DNA of 64,000 nt from Bilabrum cf. latius (GCA_965178125.1 OZ237750.1:186001-250000), one strand, 5' to 3'. Positions 37,217 through 48,985 are shown, counted from the first letter of the stretch. A program made the numbers and translations. Notes: a model not told the origin generated them from the sequence alone.

Positions 37217-40200
37217 ATGTCTAGTATATGCGAAAAAGGCGGAGGATTCGAAGCTAGAGAGGCAGACCATGTCTAGCACTTCTCAACCCTCATGGTTGGG
37301 GCCGGTGCAGCAGCAAGGTCAACTCTTTCCACTATGGATGAGAATGGTTTTCGCAGCCCACTGTTGTTAGTGGCCCGCGACGTGCCACCTTTGCGTTCTG
37401 ACGCGGACGAACCATCTCCGCATGACGAGGCAGCGCTGCAAGTGGCAGGCGTAGGTGCTCGCCCACCTAGGAAAGGCTCCCTTCAGGAGGCCCTCGTGCG
37501 AGCCACTCGGGAATGGATGCACAGGAAAAATCACGTTCGCGAGCTCCGCAGCCGGCTGGAGCAGGAGAGCGCCGGCGATGGAGCAGCCCGAGCAGTTGCT
37601 CCGGAGCACGCCTCGCTCGTTCGCTGCTTCGACGTCACGACGCGGAGCGGAGATGCTGCTGCTGATGGACAATCTAGCTATGGAAAACCTGAACAAGAGA
37701 AGAAAACCGCGTGTTTCGCGCTGGGGGCAACGGTCGTGCAGCTGGATGCGAGGGGCAGGACGGCCGGCCTCGACGACGGCGAGCGAGTGAGGTATGACGA
37801 GTGCCTGCTCGCCACGGGCAGTGTCGACATGTCGGCTGGCCTGCGGGAGCACGTGGCTGACGAACGTTCCATGAGGTTCGTTGGCGGGATCCGCACGTGG
37901 GAAGACCGGAAGAAGCTTCGCGGGCTGCTGGAGAGAGGCGGGGCTCACATCACGGTCGTGGGCGGGGGATGGGAAGGCGTGGCTCTAGCAAGCGCGGCGG
38001 TGGCCGACCGATTTTCAGCCAAGTCTCTAAAGCAGCAGAGGAGCCGAGCGCAGGGGGGTGCCTCAACTCGGAATCAAAACGGAGGCCCGGAGCAGGCGCG
38101 GGCCAAGGCGCAGGCAGGGGCGCGGGTCACGCTCGCATTCCCCGAGAGCTCCCCGCTGCGGCGCTCGTTGCCGCGCTACCTCTCTGCTCAGCTGGCGAAA
38201 GCACTCAAATCTTCGGGCGTGCACATATAGCCGTTCAGTTCCGTGTCCAAGGTGGAGGGATACCCGCCCCTCTACGTGCCCGGTCAGGGCGCGGCAACCC
38301 AGGTCAGGCGCAGGCGCAGGGGCAGGGGCAGGGCATAGGCAGGGGGCCAGTCGATGCACGCAGAGACGAGCACGGAGGCAGGCGGGTCACCATCGGAACG
38401 ATCGCATCCCAAGGCGGCCCAGGTGACCCTGCGACGAACGTTCGATGCGGCCCGCAGCGTGCGTGTGGTCACGGACCGGCTGGTTTTGGCGCCGTCGAGG
38501 TCCCCAGCTGACGTGTCGCTGGCCGCGGCAGGCAGGCCCGGCGACATTGGGAGCGTGGGCGGCCGCGTATCCCTGCCACGGCTGCAGCTTGAGCTAGATC
38601 CCCACTGCGGTGGGTTCGTGTGCAACCACGAGCTGTCTGTGTCGGGTGGGCTGTCGGTGGCAGGGGATGCTGCCTCCCTCTTCGTCCCTATCTTAGGGAG
38701 GAGGCGGCCGCAGGTGCTCGAAACCGCGGTGCTCACGGGCAGGCAGGCCGCTCTCAGGATTGCAGGGGAGGCTAGGGAACAAGCTGTTTCCAGGGAACAC
38801 GAGGAGCTGTCCAGAGGCCTGCCCTGCCGCCGAGTGATCCTGCCGTCGCTCGGACTGCGAGTGCACGAGGTGGGCGACTGCGACTCGTCGCTCGAGACGT
38901 GGGGGTTCTTCCTACCCGGGCCCGCAGGGAACAACGGTGGTTCGAAGGCGTGTGAGAAGCGGCAGGGGGCTGCATCAGGCACGCCGGTCCCGTCGACCGA
39001 GGCTGGCGATTCGGACCTGAGATAGTCTGCAGACAGCCGAGGTCCGCTGGAGCGAGCCATGATGCGGAGGAGTGGCAACCGTGTAGCGTCATCATCCAGC
39101 TGGTAGTCGCATTCGCCCGATGTGCAGGAGCAGGATCTCATGCCTCAGTACGCAGGGGAGAGCGGCGTGCGGAGCGTGCGGTTCGGCGACGATGCTAATA
39201 GCGACCCTTTCGGGACTGGCGGACGCAGCGAGAGGAAGCCTGGTGCGCGACGGGGTAGCAGGGGTGGCTCTATTTCAACCCGTTAGGGTGGGTCTAGTTC
39301 TCCCCTCGAGGGAAACGGGGTGTCGAACGGGGGTCAGGGGTCCGGGGGCCCCGCGATGCGAGACGGGGTCGTGTTTTACGTCAGGCACGGTAGCGTGGTG
39401 GGGAGCATGCTGTGGCGTAGGACCAGAAAGACTGGCGTTGAGGAGTGGTTGGCAGCGGAAAAGAGGCATGCTGTTGCCCTCGGGGTGGAGGAGAATGACG
39501 GCGATGGAAGTGCAGGTGGGAGCGGACGGGCCGGATCGGCATCGGTTGACAGCGGCGGGAGGACTTCATCATAGTCAGGAGACCACGAAACGGCGGCCAC
39601 CACGGCCCCGAACCCCACTTCGGATCCCGGGCTTGACCCCGAGATGGGGGCAGAGCCCGCTGTGTCGGTGATCCGATCCCTAATTGAGCGGACGTGCGCC
39701 GACCCGGTGCTGGTGAACGACGGCGACGACGCTGTTGCCGGCGAATGGGCACTCAGGGCACTGCTCGAGGGGGCCTCCGCGCGGGTGCTGGAGGAGGACG
39801 GGGCCATCGAGAGAGGGAGGGCCACCGGTGGATTGGTTCCGCTGCGGAGGGACGGCGCGGCGCCGCTGTGGTCGGCGCGAGATGGCAGGGTGTGCCAAAT
39901 GATGGGGCTGCCACCTGGCCCTGACGTGCAATACAGGCATCCCCACTCGGGTACGAACGTAGATGAAGCTGGTGCCGCCATTCGCGAGGCTAGCGATGCT
40001 CCAGTCAGGGGCATTGCGCCCTCGAACGGACTGGAGGCCTCGAAGACGATCTACTCTGCAGCCGCCATGGAGGCGAGGGGGGCGGTCGCACGGCGCTGGG
40101 GGCTACTAGAAGGAGCATTCAGATCTGACACGAGCTCATCTGAAGTCGCCCGAACGGAGGTTGGCGGCCGCGAGACGGAAGGTCCCTGCCCCGCATCCAC

Positions 40201-40450
40201 TTTGATTGCCCGGGGGCAAGCCTCCCCGCTGCGGCTGGTCAGTCGCTGGGAGCCAGCCGTGGAAATGCGGACGCAGAGTGGTAGGCGCAGGAAGATGGGC
40301 ATGGCCTCCAAACGAGGTGCAAGTGCTAGAGACGGGACCAGCGCGCTACAGTCTGCGGCCCGATGGGCAGGTGCAGAGGAGCTGATCCCAGCCCCGTCGA
40401 GCGTGGGCACGGTAAGACAGGTAGACGAGCAAGGCCAGATTCGGGTCTGA
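37217..40450 (+). CDS. AIF-like FAD-dependent oxidoreductase
   Basis: Homologue of apoptosis-inducing factor (AIFM1-type NADH/FAD oxidoreductase), 1,077 aa to TGA at 40450. ATG at 37217 is chosen because the frame then reads through a TAG at 37274 into HFSTLMVGAGAAARST, the FAD-binding beta-alpha-beta. Later: CLLATGS, the NAD-binding ITVVGGGWEGVALASA, and the second FAD motif LSVAGDAASLFVP with LGRRRPQVLETAVLTGRQAA, typical of AIF. After a long insert, GVVFYVRHGSVVGSMLW matches the AIF C-terminal dimer domain. TAGs at 38228, 38336, 39023, 39104, 39284 and 39572 are also Gln. Disordered inserts and a ~300-aa C-terminal extension make it much longer than animal AIF. No clear mitochondrial leader is seen. 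Confidence 0.82.
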
Positions 40451-40601
40451 AAGGAAGGATCGGGCCAATCCTGGATAAGTCAGGCGATACCGATGACGGG
40501 CGTCACCTGGCAATTCTTGTTCACAGATACGTTATTCCTCGATCAGACGCAACAACACAGACAGCTCATCACGTCAATCGCCACACACGCCACAGCCTTC
40601 C

Positions 40602-43600
40602 TCACCAACACAAGCAGCCGCACCAGCTCAAGATTGCAGCGCCGGCAGACCCAATGACGCACACCAAAGACAGAAGTGCCGGCATACCGACAGTTGCCAA
40701 CCGCTGGGACGCGTACAGCACGGGATTTGTCAGCAAGAACAGCTGATGGTCCCCAAGCACATCCAGGGAACAGTGCGAGTGCCCCAGCGAACCAGCAGTA
40801 CAGCTCATGCCCCACACACAGCACCCCAGCACGATGACGTCCTCAAGCAGTCGCATCGGCGCCGACCACCTCCGCACGTGCGCGCTCAGCCTTGCTGCCA
40901 TGGCACGTGCTTCCGACTCCTCGAACCCCTCCATTGGGTCGCTTCCACTGGAGCACCTGGACCATGCCAGCGCCTGGGAATCCCATGCTAGCAGCTGCAG
41001 AAGCCGGATACCTACGATGGTTGCTGGGCTCTGAATTAGTTTGCGACGAAGCATACCCACGTCTCTGTGGAGCACCTCCCAATGCCATTCGGCCCTGCCT
41101 GTGTCGACCTGGTGGCAGCTCGTCCCGCAGGAGTCGCCACAGCAGCCACGCTACTATCCATCACACACAGCTGTCGACCGTAGTCGATTAGCTCTACTGG
41201 TGCCAGCCTGTCCACGGCTACCAGGTCTAGAGACTGGCAGTCCAGGCTACTCCCCTGTTTGATTTGGTAGCTCTTCGAGAACTGAGGCTGCGGATTGGCA
41301 CGATGGTCCTGTCGGCACCTGCTGCCTCAAAATTTGGCTGCCAGAGGATGAGTCCTCCCCTATCTGCAGGTGCCCTAGCCTCACGCTGTTGCTGGATTCC
41401 AGTGCAAAATGCTGGAGCCTGCTGTCGCCCGCACATGGTTCACCTGTCGTGTGCGCTTGGCTGTCGATGCTGTCGTCAAGACTGTCCACAAAGATCTATC
41501 CGGCATGAAGCGGAGATGCTGACCTTGCAAGCCTATTATTAGTCGTTGCTGCTGGGTCGGAACCGACCTGAATCTAGCCGTTCGGCTGCCATGGTACAGC
41601 TCGCCCGTCTTGTTGCAGCCGATGCTGGTGGCGAACTGATCCAGGTGCTCGGGCCCGTCTCAGCACCAACGATAAGACATCGCCGCCTGGCACAACCTGC
41701 ACCAAAGACGCGTCGTGGCTGCAATCGCCGCACAATGTGCCTCGGGAGATATTGGACAGGGCAAGCCTGAGCACAACACCACCTACCAAGCCGACGGCCA
41801 GGCAAGCTGCCACCAGCTGCAGCCGACCAACAGCAAGAGCCGACAAGAGAAGCCAGTACAACAAGTATCTGTACACTGATAAGATGGATGCTGCTGCGTC
41901 CCACAGGCTCGAGCTGCAGCCGCACAGCTTTCCGGGCTTGCCACTTCCTAAAGTTGGTTGATTCAGTTCTACTACAGCTGCTAGTACACCAGTCTGATTT
42001 GCTTCAGTGTCGTTTAAGACCCTACCATTGAAACGTTGGTCGACGTGTTCCAACAGCAGGCTTTGCACCTGTGCCTGCGCCTGCGCCTCTGCAAGCTAGC
42101 TCACGACTGCTCTAGCGTGAAGCTATTGGCCAATACCAATGGCACAGACGCTGGCTGCGGCAAGCATGGTTAGGACATACGTAGCTAAGGCAATTGGCCC
42201 ACTGGCAGCGCTTGCCCACGTCGCACCGCAGGAAGCAGCACTCACCCCCAGCCCGCCCTACATGCACGGCAAGGATACAGCACTGCGTACTGTCGACAGC
42301 TACGCTGCAGGCAGCCACGCGCCGCCCTCTGCTCCCGGCCTCTCCCGTCGTAGCACAGACACCAGCTGCCGCGACAGAGCACCAGCCGACCGACCACGCT
42401 GCGCCAGCATTTCACCAGCGGATCCGGGGCTTCGAAAGATCACCGATGGGAGCGGATCGATGCGAACTGACACGTCCACCTCCATGGGCAGATACGGTGG
42501 GTCCTGGGGGATGCTTGGAGTCAGAGGCGCGGCTTGGTCTAGCGCAGGCTGCACTCGCTAGGGCGGGACTGGCGCTCTGATGTCCAGCACCTGGACGACA
42601 ATGTCACGGACAGTGGCCACGGATATGTTGTTTGGATTGCCCCCAACCGTTTCCTTCTTTGATGGGTCCCACTCCCCCAGCACGTCCATGACATCTGCAT
42701 TGATTTCAGCTTCAAGCCGGCGGCGCTGCAGCTCCGATGGGACGGGATACCGCAGACCCGGCCCGGCATCGCCTTCAATCTGCGCGGGATGGGCAGGCGG
42801 CCACGTGCTACGATCGAACAGCAAAGTGAACGTCACCGTGGCATGAGACGTCGGCTCCCGCTGAACCCATGCGGCATCCCACTACAAGCTACTGCCTGCA
42901 TCCGGTCTGCATTCCAGGGCAGTGTTTGCTGGTCCATCGCCATCGATGTCGTACACTGGGGCACGCACCTCACCCCAGCTGCTCCATCCTCGAAATGACC
43001 CTTTCAGCCCGGCTGGCTGCGCATCTGCCCTCGGGACAACTCCGCCCGACTGAAGCAGTGCTGGGTATCCTCCCCATCGCGTCAGCCATGGACGTGCAAG
43101 GGAAGCGATGCCATTCCACCCCCCAGACCTGTCTTTGGCGTTCGCTTCCAGCCCTACATCAACGGCCAAGTGCGCTGGATCGTCACATCGCATCCTACAC
43201 ACCGGTCGCATGAAGTACGCACCGAGTGGGCTCGTTTGCCCGCACTCCCAATTGCCGCCTCTGATGGAAGGCAGTGAGGTCTGTGGGCTGGGCGCGGTCA
43301 CTCGCCACAGTGCAGCGCCCCTATACCTGGCTTTGGGGCCCTGCGCCGGCACAGGCGCGAGGACCTCCCAGGGCCTGCCTGGAGTAGGCGGAGTATTCTT
43401 GGGACCGTCCCAGGGTGGGCCCTAACCCTGCGGGCGCAGCTTCGTGGCATCCACTGTCGTGTTTGGGTACTGGCCTGCCGTGCTGGATTGGGCGCACTGG
43501 CACATCTACCCGCCCACAGCAACGGCGCGCGTGGAGGCGGCGGCAGGGTAGTCAGAGTGCACGACATCGATCGTCCAGTTGACCAACTGCGGTGCCGTGC

Positions 43601-45371
43601 CAGGCACATGGCGCGCTGTGGAGAACCTGCTATCATTCCGAGCGGTAGTAGCACCATGCTATGCCCGGCTATTGCCAATCGATTCGTCCGGCGTGCGTGT
43701 GCTTGGCCCTGCCGGGGCAGGTGGCAGCTCTGTCTGTGTGACATAGTATGCCATCGAGCACGCAAAGCGGGGTATCCGTGTCCCAAGCAGCGACCCGCGC
43801 TGCTGCTCAACGAGCCATTCAGCTACGGCAGTAAGCTGCTGCACAGATCCCGGCCCCGCGCCGCGCGGTATATCCGGGGAGCAGTTCCTGGCCGCTACAC
43901 AGGACGGGTCATCCAGCAGCACCTGCATCGGCTGCACGCTCGGATATCCATGCGGGGTGCCCTGCGGGCCGTTCTGCCCGCTGGCAATTTCAAGAGTAAA
44001 ACACTTGACCGCGCCCCCCGATCCGTCCAGCCGCTTTAGTTTGGTGCTGTTGGACCGGATTGCTGTGCTGAGCACGGCCTGCGCGATTCCAGGCACCGAC
44101 CAGATCACCTGCACCACGTGTCGTGGGTTCACCCTCCACGGATATTCGGCCTCTTCATCGGATGTCATACCCTCACGGTCACGCAACTAGTGATTGGGTG
44201 CATCTTTTGCTGTTCTATCGCGGATGGGCCCATGGCGATGGGTTGTTGCTTGGGGCGGATGCCGCCACGGCACCTGAAGAGCCATCTCGGCCACGGTGCC
44301 AGGGGGATACACCACCTTAAGAATCTGGTGCCACCGGTTGTAGAGCCCGCCACCACCATCGCCTCGTGGAAACCGCTGCGTCCCGGGAGCAGCGGGCTCT
44401 GCCAGGGGAATCCCAATCACAAGCCCGTTAGCGACGCCCTGGTTGTCCGCCTCGAAGGCGGACAGGTTGGCAAGTTCGGGCCTGTTTGGGCGCAGAGCGC
44501 ACTGTTCTGCTGTCGCTGTGCGGGGCGGTGCGTGCCAGGCGATTGCCTGCCTGCACGTGTCATTGGGCGCGATCGGCACACCGTCCGGAGTGCATGCCGG
44601 GGACAGGGTGGCAGCTGGGCATCTTGTCAAAGGTACGAGGGCCACTGCAACGCGCTGGTACGACTGAGTCAGGGGCCAGCCTACCGCTGCTTCAGTGCTG
44701 TGCCCGTTGCGTTCGAATATCCAGGCGTTCGGGCCTCTCTTGTACTGCGGTGTCCCGCCCGAAGGCACAGGCATCCACGGAACGGGGGCCTCCCCCGACC
44801 GGGCATCGCCCCAGTATCGGCCGTAGGAAGACACGAGCAACGGACCGTCCTTGCTTACTGAGAAACTCACGGGCAGGTCATGCACTAGCACCCATTCCTC
44901 CGTGGTCCACGGCTCCACAGACCTTGTCGGCGCGTGCAAGGCGCTGCTTGCTGGGGGAAGCCCTCTGGCATATGGAGCCTCCTGCTTGCTGAGCGCAATC
45001 TCAGTGTACCCACCCGAGATTGCGGATAGGGATGGGTTGATTCGGTTGGGCCATGGATACGATATATTTCCAACTGAGGGAAGACCAGCTGCTTTGGCAG
45101 CTTGTGGGCTGTCTGCCATGCCGGAAGGGGGCAGCCCGCCGGGCCCGCTTGGCCACCTCCACTAGGCAGTGTATGGACTTGTTGACCCCATGAGCTGAGG
45201 TGGGCGAGGAAACATACTCAGATTGCAACCAAACTTGTCTGCTCCATCCGGACTAGGCCTGGCTTCAGCTAGATCCCGAGAGAGAATCCGACTCGTTCGG
45301 ATGGACGACTTGGACTTGCCCACTCCTATGGCACTGGGGCCTCGCGTGGCAACCCATGTAGCTGCGCGAGG
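40602..45371 (-). CDS. Unknown very large protein with extracellular region and C-terminal membrane spans (5' incomplete)
   Basis: One frame is open for about 1,590 codons and ends at TGA 40602, crossing about sixteen TAGs (for example 44187, 43659, 42882, 42558, 42300, 41574, 41247) and no TAA or TGA. The first two thirds are cysteine-bearing and Trp/Pro-rich with motifs such as WVLVHDLPVSFSVSKDGP and VYDIDGDGPANTALEC, which looks extracellular. The last third holds several hydrophobic spans (IALATYVLTMLAAASVCAI, YLLYWLLLSALAVG, LVAACLAVGLVGGVVLRLA, ATVGMPALLSLVCVIGSAG). A splice acceptor-like AAAGTCAG before 45371 implies an unseen upstream exon; ATGs at 45215 or 45119 are alternatives. Family not recognised. 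It resembles the giant receptor in architecture only. Confidence 0.68.
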
Positions 45372-45688
45372 CTGACTTTAACTGACTATGAGAACGTATG
45401 ACCTTGAAAATACCCGCTACGAGATTCTTGTGATCGTGCCTTACCGTTGCATACTGGGTCGTTTAGATTATGCTTGTGTATTGTGCCGTAGTTGAGCAGT
45501 ATTTGAGGTCCTGCCCGCCGCATGCCATCGTAAACATTAACGGCTTGGCATATTGCACATAAAATGCACGCAATGATCATGCTGAGCATGGCTTATGCAC
45601 TGGCTTATTTGCCTGCACCGGTGGATTGCATCTTCATCTTTAACACCGGACTCCGTTCGGAACAGGTCACTGGCAGCCAGCACCATTC
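45372..45688. other. Intergenic or intronic region upstream of the large membrane protein gene
   Basis: May contain an intron and first exon of the leftward large protein. No exon can be fixed with confidence. Confidence 0.35.
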
Positions 45689-47821
45689 TCACAGAGCTCG
45701 TCTTGCCCTTGCACGAGCCTCATCACGCTCCGCATCCGTCTTGAGAGCGCTTTCACACGCTATCGCCTGCACAACGCGGATCCCGAGGTACCGGAACCTC
45801 TGCCCGGTTGCCAGCTCCTGCCGCCGCGCAAGGCCCAAGACCTCCCTCGTTGCATCGTCGTACTCCTTCTGCAGGACCTCTGCGCGGCGCCGAAGTTCCG
45901 TAGCCTCCGCTTCAGCCCTGATTTGCCCGTCCCGCTGCTCGAGACGGAAGGACCGGTTCGGAGAGAACAGCCCACCCAGGCCAGTACCGCTGCCAGTCAG
46001 GCCAGCCCCTGACCTGGACCTGCCCAGCCCAATCGACCCGCGGAGAGCCATCGCGCCAGGCGCCGCTGTGCGAGACCTGGACAGCGTCCCGCGGGTCGCA
46101 CTCGTCACACTGCCTCTGGTAGAGGCCACGGCCCGGGCCGAAATCCTGACCTTGACGGGCATCGCCAGCTCGCGACCCAGGGCACTCCACCTGGAGGGAG
46201 CGTCGGATGACACGTCGCCCAGCGACTCGCCACTCGCGGCGCCGGTTCCGCTCGCGGCGCCGTCGCCGAGGAGCCGATCGAGCTGGTTGCAACCGGCTGC
46301 CGCGGTGCCCTTGCCTTTTCCGTGGCTCGCCCCAAGCGGGCCTCCAGCTGGCGCACCTGACCCGCCCCCCCTCCACCGACTCGCCTCCTGCTGCAGGTCA
46401 AGCAGTTTCCGTTTGATGGCCGTCCTCTCCTCTACAGCGTCTAGCAGCTGGGTTGTCGAAGGATCCGAAAGTTGTTTCTCGAGTCGAGCCACCTCCACCG
46501 ACACCGCCGCTTTGACCGCCCCCTAACACGCCACTTTGACCGCCTCTGCGACCCGAGCTGCCACCCGCTACACTTCCTACAAGTGCGCCTCCTTCCCAGG
46601 GAACGAGCGAACCTTCCCTAAGGGTTCGTCGTCCTTCCCGCTGCCTTCTTCTTGGCCGTTGTCATCCTCACCAGCAGGGTGTTCCCAAGAGGGCAGCCCG
46701 ATCAGGGTCGTCTCAGCATCGGCCCCCGCCTATCCCGGCGCCCTCATCCGAACAGGTCCGGAGGCGGCGAGCAGCTCCTTCCCACTCGTCACACCGGATC
46801 CCGCTAGCTGCTGCCTGGCCCTCGCGGTCGGACCCCCCCGGAGGCCGATCCGCCTCCCGTGCTTCCCCGCTGCCTCTTCCGCCTTGTTCCTCAGCCCCAC
46901 CAGGAACTCTGTTCTCTGGGCGTGGGGCGTACCCGCCCTGTCCCACAGGGGAAACAGTCTTCGGAAGGTTGCAACCACCTCGTCACCGAGACCTAGGCCG
47001 CCGAGAATCTCTCGGCTGGTCCTGTTCCACCGCCGCTGGGCCTCCTGCTCCTCGTCCCATCGCCTTAGATGCCTCTCAATGGCGGCTTTGCTCGGCTCAC
47101 CGGAAGTGCCGGCTATGCTGCGGCTTCGAGATCTGCGCTTTTCAGTCGTCTTCCTGTCTCCTCTGGCAGCGGGTCTTGACCCCGAGCGGCTCACCGCACT
47201 ACCTGCCGAGCTTCCAGACAACAAGCTGGTCAGAGAACCGCGATGAACCTTCTCTACACCGAGCTGGCCTGGCACGGCTCCAAGCATGGGCGGGTGCTTG
47301 CCACGGCTGGCGATGGCCGCAGATGGGGACGCTGCTGGGTGACCCTTGCCCTTGCCCTTGCCCTTGTCCTTGTCCCCTTCATTGTCGAACGCAACTGCAT
47401 GCTCGTCACGGTGCGAGCTACTGATAACCTTACTAGATGCTCTTGCAGCCGTATTGCGGGGCAGTGCAGGCGGGATGGAGGCGGGCTGCAGCAGCCTGTC
47501 GAGCTGGGACCCAGGGCGCGGCGCCTCAACCTGGTTCCGCAAGCGTGATCGCACGACGCGGCCGGGAGGTGAGACTGGCACCCCGAGCCGCTGCAGCTAA
47601 TCAAGGTCCAGCTTGCGCTCGGGCGGATCCAGGACACCGCCGCTCCCGCCGATGCCATGCGCACGCTCTCCAAGGGGGCTGTTCTCGAGCGCCTGCTGGA
47701 TCGATTGAGCGCCGCTCTTACTTGCCCGCTATCCGTCCTCCCTCTGCTGGTTCTAGTCCTCGCCAACGGCTAGGTCCTGCAGGACGTCACGGTGCTGGGC
47801 GTCAGGGTCTGCTATTGATGA
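45689..47821 (-). CDS. Coiled-coil protein gene whose frame runs into the viral junction
   Basis: Leftward frame with TGA at 45689-45691, open all the way to the edge of the AT-rich element at about 47822 and crossing TAGs at 46523, 46568, 46577, 46730, 47597, 47729 and 47753. Read as Gln, the two stretches around 46520-46580 become one continuous helix (VARVAEAVKVAC then VSVEVARLEKQL). A second heptad-rich region is near the C-terminus (EAEATELRRRAEVLQKEYDD). The rest is basic and Gly/Ser/Lys-rich with KGKGKGK repeats. The family is unknown. No ATG is needed: the 5' part lies beyond the insertion. An AG at ATAGCAG about 10 bp from the junction leaves open that the element sits in an intron. 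Confidence 0.62.
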
Positions 47822-47922
47822 TGTTATCCGCCAAAATGTGTGTAGTTTTTATATAAGTAAACTCTATTTCTACTATATAGTAGAAATAGAGTTATCATAA
47901 CTCCACATTTTGGCGGATAACA
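47822..47922. repeat. 101-bp double palindrome at the element's left end
   Basis: Outer arms of 19 bp (TGTTATCCGCCAAAATGTG at 47822 and its exact inverse ending at 47922) enclose an inner perfect 34-bp palindrome, 47860..47893, with arm AACTCTATTTCTACTAT. Unequal spacers (19 and 10 nt) separate the arms. It sits exactly at the base-composition change, so it is the element's terminus or a terminal-repeat hairpin. The CGCCAAAA plus TATATA content matches the viral promoter motif. Confidence 0.85.
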
Positions 47923-48124
47923 TAAGAGGTCAATATTAACCACTTCACAACATCTTAAGCCGTAGTCCTTCATAATGTCCTTCACTTGAACATAATAATT
48001 TAATAGCTATTTATTCATATATCTACCTAATTTAATACCTTCGCGCCGTTAATGTCTATCTGTTAGACCTTTACTTTACTTAATCTGTTGAGTGAATCCC
48101 TAGCCTAAGTCTTAGGATATGCCC

Positions 48125-48183
48125 GCCCGAAATTGCGGAAATATATAGTCATTTAAGAATATATGTTCGCAATTCTGGGCGCG
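48125..48183. repeat. Hairpin repeat copy 1
   Basis: Left arm GCCCGAAATTGCGGAAATAT, right arm ending GCAATTCTGGGCGCG, followed by TAGGTGTATTGAGTTTT. Unique loop (AGTCATTTAAG). Confidence 0.9.
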
Positions 48184-48520
48184 TAGGTGTATTGAGTTTT
48201 ATATTATGATTTGGTTTTAAGTATCAATTGACATTTACCACTTTAGAAAATAACTAAATAAATACTTAAAGAGATTGACAGAAGTATTAAAGTCTTTTTA
48301 ATACTTCCAATGAAAAATTTAAATTAATAAATAAAACTAAACTAATATATCAACTTAATTTATCTCTTTTTTTATTACTTGTCAATCTATACTTAAATAA
48401 TTGAATATTTAAATATAACTAGAAGGAGATATTAATCACTTTATAAAGTCTTTTATATGTCATCTCTTCAAAACTTCAAATATAAGGGTATCCCCTTAAA
48501 AATACATTCTTTTATCTATC

Positions 48521-48578
48521 GCCCGAAATTGCGGTAATATTATAGCTATTCAAGATATATTTCTGCAATTCTGGGCGC
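48521..48578. repeat. Hairpin repeat copy 2
   Basis: Same arms as copy 1; loop TAGCTATTCAAG; 3' flank GTAGGTGTATTGATTTTT. Confidence 0.9.
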
Positions 48579-48812
48579 GTAGGTGTATTGATTTTTATTT
48601 TTCATAATTCTTTAAATATGTTAAAGTCCTTTGTTTGAGTATATGATATAAAGGAATACAAAGCGGGATAACTTAAAAATGATAAATGTTTTGACGATGA
48701 CTTTAAAATGACTCAATGAACTGGTTTATGTCAAGTGTATTACTTTGAAATGATTAATCACTAGATTAAATGGAAAATATAGGATAATAAAATATGGTAT
48801 AGTATAATACTA

Positions 48813-48873
48813 GCGCCCGAAATTGCGGTAATATATTAGGATATTAAGATATATTGTCGCAATTCTGGGCGCG
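48813..48873. repeat. Hairpin repeat copy 3
   Basis: Loop TTAGGATATTAAG. Preceded by TAGTATAATACTAGC, shared with copy 10 and, in inverse, copy 13. Confidence 0.9.
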
Positions 48874-48985
48874 TAGGTGTATTGAGTTTTATATTTTGTT
48901 AATTTTGACATAGTTATCTTATAGAGGTGTAATTTTGTAATAAAGATATTTCTAGTATGTGCTATATTAAATGTCCAGAAATGAC

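Noticed and set aside
47700-47950. Junction as an assembly chimera between host and an unrelated virus
   Set aside because: Host and viral genes share the rare UAG=Gln code, and the junction coincides with a structured element terminus. Long reads are still needed for proof.
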